DNA of 64,000 nucleotides from an uncultured Nitrosospira sp. (GTDB lineage: Bacteria > Nitrospirota > Nitrospiria > Nitrospirales > Nitrospiraceae): contig CAADGK010000016.1 of the NCBI GenBank assembly GCA_900696515.1, positions 43,347 to 107,346 of the forward strand, written 5' to 3'. The notes beneath the pieces were generated by a model. It saw only the letters and a program-made list of their open reading frames with translations. It made no database searches and was not told where the DNA came from. Positions 62,156 to 64,000 of this stretch are shown piece after piece. How positions within the stretch are numbered: position 1 is the stretch's first letter; each line of letters starts with the position of its first letter. Made by a program: the position numbers and the translations under genes.

Positions 62156-62712
62156 GGCTGCTCTCCCTTGGATCCAATTGAGAATTCGATCTGCCGGTTT
62201 TGCTCGCGCGCCTCACCGGCAGCATTCTCAGTGATCGGTTGCGATACTCCGTATCCCATAGGAGTCAGACGATCGGCAGCGATCCCTTTTGAGACCAGAT
62301 ACTCGACGACAGCCTTGGCCCGCTGTTCCGAAAGCAGCCGATTCGCCTGTTCGGGCCCGACGTGATCTGTATGGCCGGCGACTTCAAAGACACTCGTGGA
62401 ATCTTCTTGTAAAATTTCGGCCACACGACCCAGCACCGCTTTTCCCTCCGGCACCAGCAGGGCGCTATTGGTTCGGAACAGCATCGCAGTTCCCACCATC
62501 AGTTCATCGATCCTCTTTTTCAGCACAGTTGCCGTAGAGGGCGACGGGGATGGCGGCGGCTCAGTAAGGTTCTGTACCGGTGGAGAAGTTTCAGACGGGT
62601 TCTGCAATGAAACTAGAGGAGGTGACGTCACCGCCCCTTTGCCACAGAAGAAGAATGTCACACCAAGGATGAATACCCCGAGGACTATCAAGAACGGGTC
62701 TTTACCCTGCAT
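62152..62712 (-). CDS. OmpA-domain envelope protein
   Basis: 186 aa from ATG 62712; a GTG at 62721 is possible. One N-terminal membrane helix (PFLIVLGVFILGVTFFFCG) with a Cys that could be lipidated, a Pro-rich linker, then an OmpA-like peptidoglycan-binding domain: LFRTNSALLVPEGKAVL, VAGHTDHVGPEQANRLLSEQ and MGYGVSQPITENAAGEAREQ. Four-base overlap with the coiled-coil gene suggests they act together, one gripping the cell wall. Confidence 0.82.
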   Translation of the reverse strand: MQGKDPFLIVLGVFILGVTFFFCGKGAVTSPPLVSLQNPSETSPPVQNLTEPPPSPSPSTATVLKKRIDELMVGTAMLFRTNSALLVPEGKAVLGRVAEILQEDSTSVFEVAGHTDHVGPEQANRLLSEQRAKAVVEYLVSKGIAADRLTPMGYGVSQPITENAAGEAREQNRQIEFSIGSKGEQP

Positions 62713-62781
62713 GACCGTCACTTTAGCCTAAGGAGAATAAATGAGCGCGTTCCAACAGAATAGTGGTATTAGGGAGGGCCG

Positions 62782-62994
62782 TCAAGAGGTCGGTCCTGTG
62801 CCCACCGCCTGACAGGCAGGACACTCGCGTCCTGGCGTCAATTCCCTCAGCGTTTCAATTTTCCAACAATACACGCCGTGGCCATGTCGAAATCTGTAGC
62901 AGGCCTGCAAGGCCAACAGCTCCGTTGCGGTTCTTCTGCTGTCTTGCTTGTGTGGGAAGCAATGGCAAAATCGACACGAGTCGATGACCAGCAA
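62782..62994 (-). CDS. Possible small cysteine-rich protein
   Basis: Up to 70 codons with only a TTG start and no ribosome binding site. The sequence LVIDSCRFCHCFPHKQDSRR to GRECPACQAVGTG has a C..C and a CPAC pair as in zinc ribbons. It starts 26 bp after the CysN/CysC-like gene on the same strand. Real gene or remnant is undecided. Confidence 0.35.
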   Translation of the reverse strand: MLVIDSCRFCHCFPHKQDSRRTATELLALQACYRFRHGHGVYCWKIETLRELTPGRECPACQAVGTGPTS

Positions 62995-63020
62995 GATGGA
63001 TTATGTCGGGTGCTACTGCT

Positions 63021-64000
63021 CTAGATGGAATATTGAAAGACCGGCTTCGCCCCGATGGCTTGAGCCAAGACACCTCGGCGTTTCAATTCATCCACGATGC
63101 GGGCAGTGGCTGCATCAAAGTCCGTGGGACCCGTCAGGACAACATCCGTATTGGGTGGTGGCTCCTCCGCGGTCTTGCTCATATGGACCGCAATGACCGG
63201 CGCGGGATGGACGAGGGTCCTGATGGCTTCTGAGGCTTCGCGATACGCCAGTCCGAATGGATTCGTCGTCGAGACGACGATGAGGCCGGTGTCGATAAGG
63301 AGTCTTGCCACTTCGCCGTAGCGGCGGGCCATTTCAGTCGTCTGCCCCCGCTCTTCTTCGCTGAGATCCGCATCCAACCCGCGGCGCAGGTTTTCTCCGT
63401 CCAGCAAGTAGGCATGACGTCCGTCTGCCACAAGGCGGCCTTCGAGCTTTCTCGCCAAGAAGGATTTCCCCGTATGTCGACCTCCGGTAAGCAGGACGAT
63501 CGCCGCCCGATGGCCATACTGTTGGGCACGGTCTTCAACCGTGACTTCGCCCTTCACCCAGGCAAAGTCGCGGCGTCTGGCCTCTTCCCGGAGGAACTCC
63601 TGATCGTCATGGACGAGTTCAGTGATGATGCCGCCGCCCGCGATATCATACTCATCGACGAGAACGAACCGGCCGGTGGCCTCAAATGATGCCGACAGGT
63701 CGAAGGCTACCGGGGCCTTGGTGCGCAAGGTCAATTCGGCCACTTGATTCTTCCCGACACTGTTACTGCCCTGCTGCTGCGCGAGGTCCATTGTATCGAT
63801 GATTCTGTGAATCGAGGCCACCTCGCAGTCCACTTCCTTTGTGGCGACGCGCAACAGATACTTGCGGCCTTTCTCCAACGGCTTCTTCCCCAACCAAAAC
63901 AGATTGGCCCGGAATGCTGTCGAGACCGACGGCAGATGCTCTTGATGTGAGGCAATCTCACCTCGCTCCACGAAAATCTGCTCATCGAGTGTGATGCCGA
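63021..64000 (-). CDS. cysNC: CysN/CysC-like fusion: GTPase C-terminal part plus divergent APS kinase domain (5' end beyond window)
   Basis: About 326 codons visible, frame open to the right edge. The first part matches the beta-barrel domains of sulfate adenylyltransferase subunit 1 (FRANLFWLGKKPLEKGRKYL, ATKEVDCEVASIHRIIDTMD, APVAFDLSASFEATGRFVLV). The second part is an adenylylsulfate-kinase fold with P-loop LTGGRHTGKSFLARKL and LLDGENLRRGLDADLS. The P-loop differs from the usual GLSGSGKS and the catalytic region reads STTNPFGLAYREASEAI, so kinase activity is uncertain. Normally makes PAPS from sulfate with CysD. Confidence 0.82.
   Translation of the reverse strand, partial: GITLDEQIFVERGEIASHQEHLPSVSTAFRANLFWLGKKPLEKGRKYLLRVATKEVDCEVASIHRIIDTMDLAQQQGSNSVGKNQVAELTLRTKAPVAFDLSASFEATGRFVLVDEYDIAGGGIITELVHDDQEFLREEARRRDFAWVKGEVTVEDRAQQYGHRAAIVLLTGGRHTGKSFLARKLEGRLVADGRHAYLLDGENLRRGLDADLSEEERGQTTEMARRYGEVARLLIDTGLIVVSTTNPFGLAYREASEAIRTLVHPAPVIAVHMSKTAEEPPPNTDVVLTGPTDFDAATARIVDELKRRGVLAQAIGAKPVFQYSI

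Overview
The window looks like chromosome of a Nitrospira-type bacterium (phylum Nitrospirota). That is an inference from gene content: a diderm envelope (LolA, Pal, an OprO/P-type porin, OmpA-family protein), moderately high GC, several proteins built from PCP_red-like repeats although no photosynthesis gene is present, and a 115-bp palindromic repeat I associate from memory with this group. There is no rRNA, no insertion sequence and no CRISPR array. One tRNA (Arg, anticodon TCG) is present.

Region by region. 1-3069: ftsK and the 5' part of lolA. 3254-12058: the left half of a phosphate-starvation island, holding a PstS-like binding protein, a PsiE-family protein, two very small membrane or lipoprotein peptides, polyphosphate kinase and a Tat-exported PhoX phosphatase. 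12059-15666: a gene-poor stretch with a decayed arsC remnant, then a compact arsenic operon (arsR, arsI-like, acr3, arsC). 15715-24559: the right half of the phosphate island on the minus strand (porin; pstS-pstC-pstA-pstB-phoU; a phoB-like regulator), with unusually large PstC and PstA. 24677-29104: msrA, pal, a PilZ protein, a lone receiver protein and several short ORFs. 29500-32730: tRNA-Arg, aroK-aroE, a short-chain dehydrogenase and trmI. 32828-43264: nfeD-slipin, a sigma-70 factor, lipB, glutamate dehydrogenase, a DacA-type carboxypeptidase, an FG-GAP lipoprotein and small proteins. 43593-57534: a long minus-strand run yebC-ruvA-ruvB-pheA-hisC-aroF-tyrA-aroA-cmk-plsC-rpsA-sppA-ihf that combines aromatic amino-acid synthesis with core information genes. 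57752-64000: a CopD-like membrane protein, a zinc-ribbon/PCP_red protein, a repeat-rich coiled-coil protein paired with an OmpA-domain protein, and the 3' part of a CysN-CysC-like gene.

The strongest new signal is regulatory. Seven promoter regions in the phosphate island share one layout, read by eye: four 7-bp units close to TGTAACA at an exact 11-bp period, then 9 bp, then a -10-like hexamer. They lie in front of the PstS-like/PsiE operon, a 37-aa lipoprotein, ppk, phoX, pstS, the porin and a short minus-strand transcript near 12.5 kb with no recognisable product. An eighth, weaker copy precedes a 27-aa membrane peptide. This is a Pho regulon whose targets include unannotated short genes.

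Other points of interest are the arsC remnant upstream of the intact ars operon, three nearly identical 235-bp segments inside one envelope gene, and several short ORFs with good ribosome binding sites. All similarity statements come from motif recognition; no search was run.
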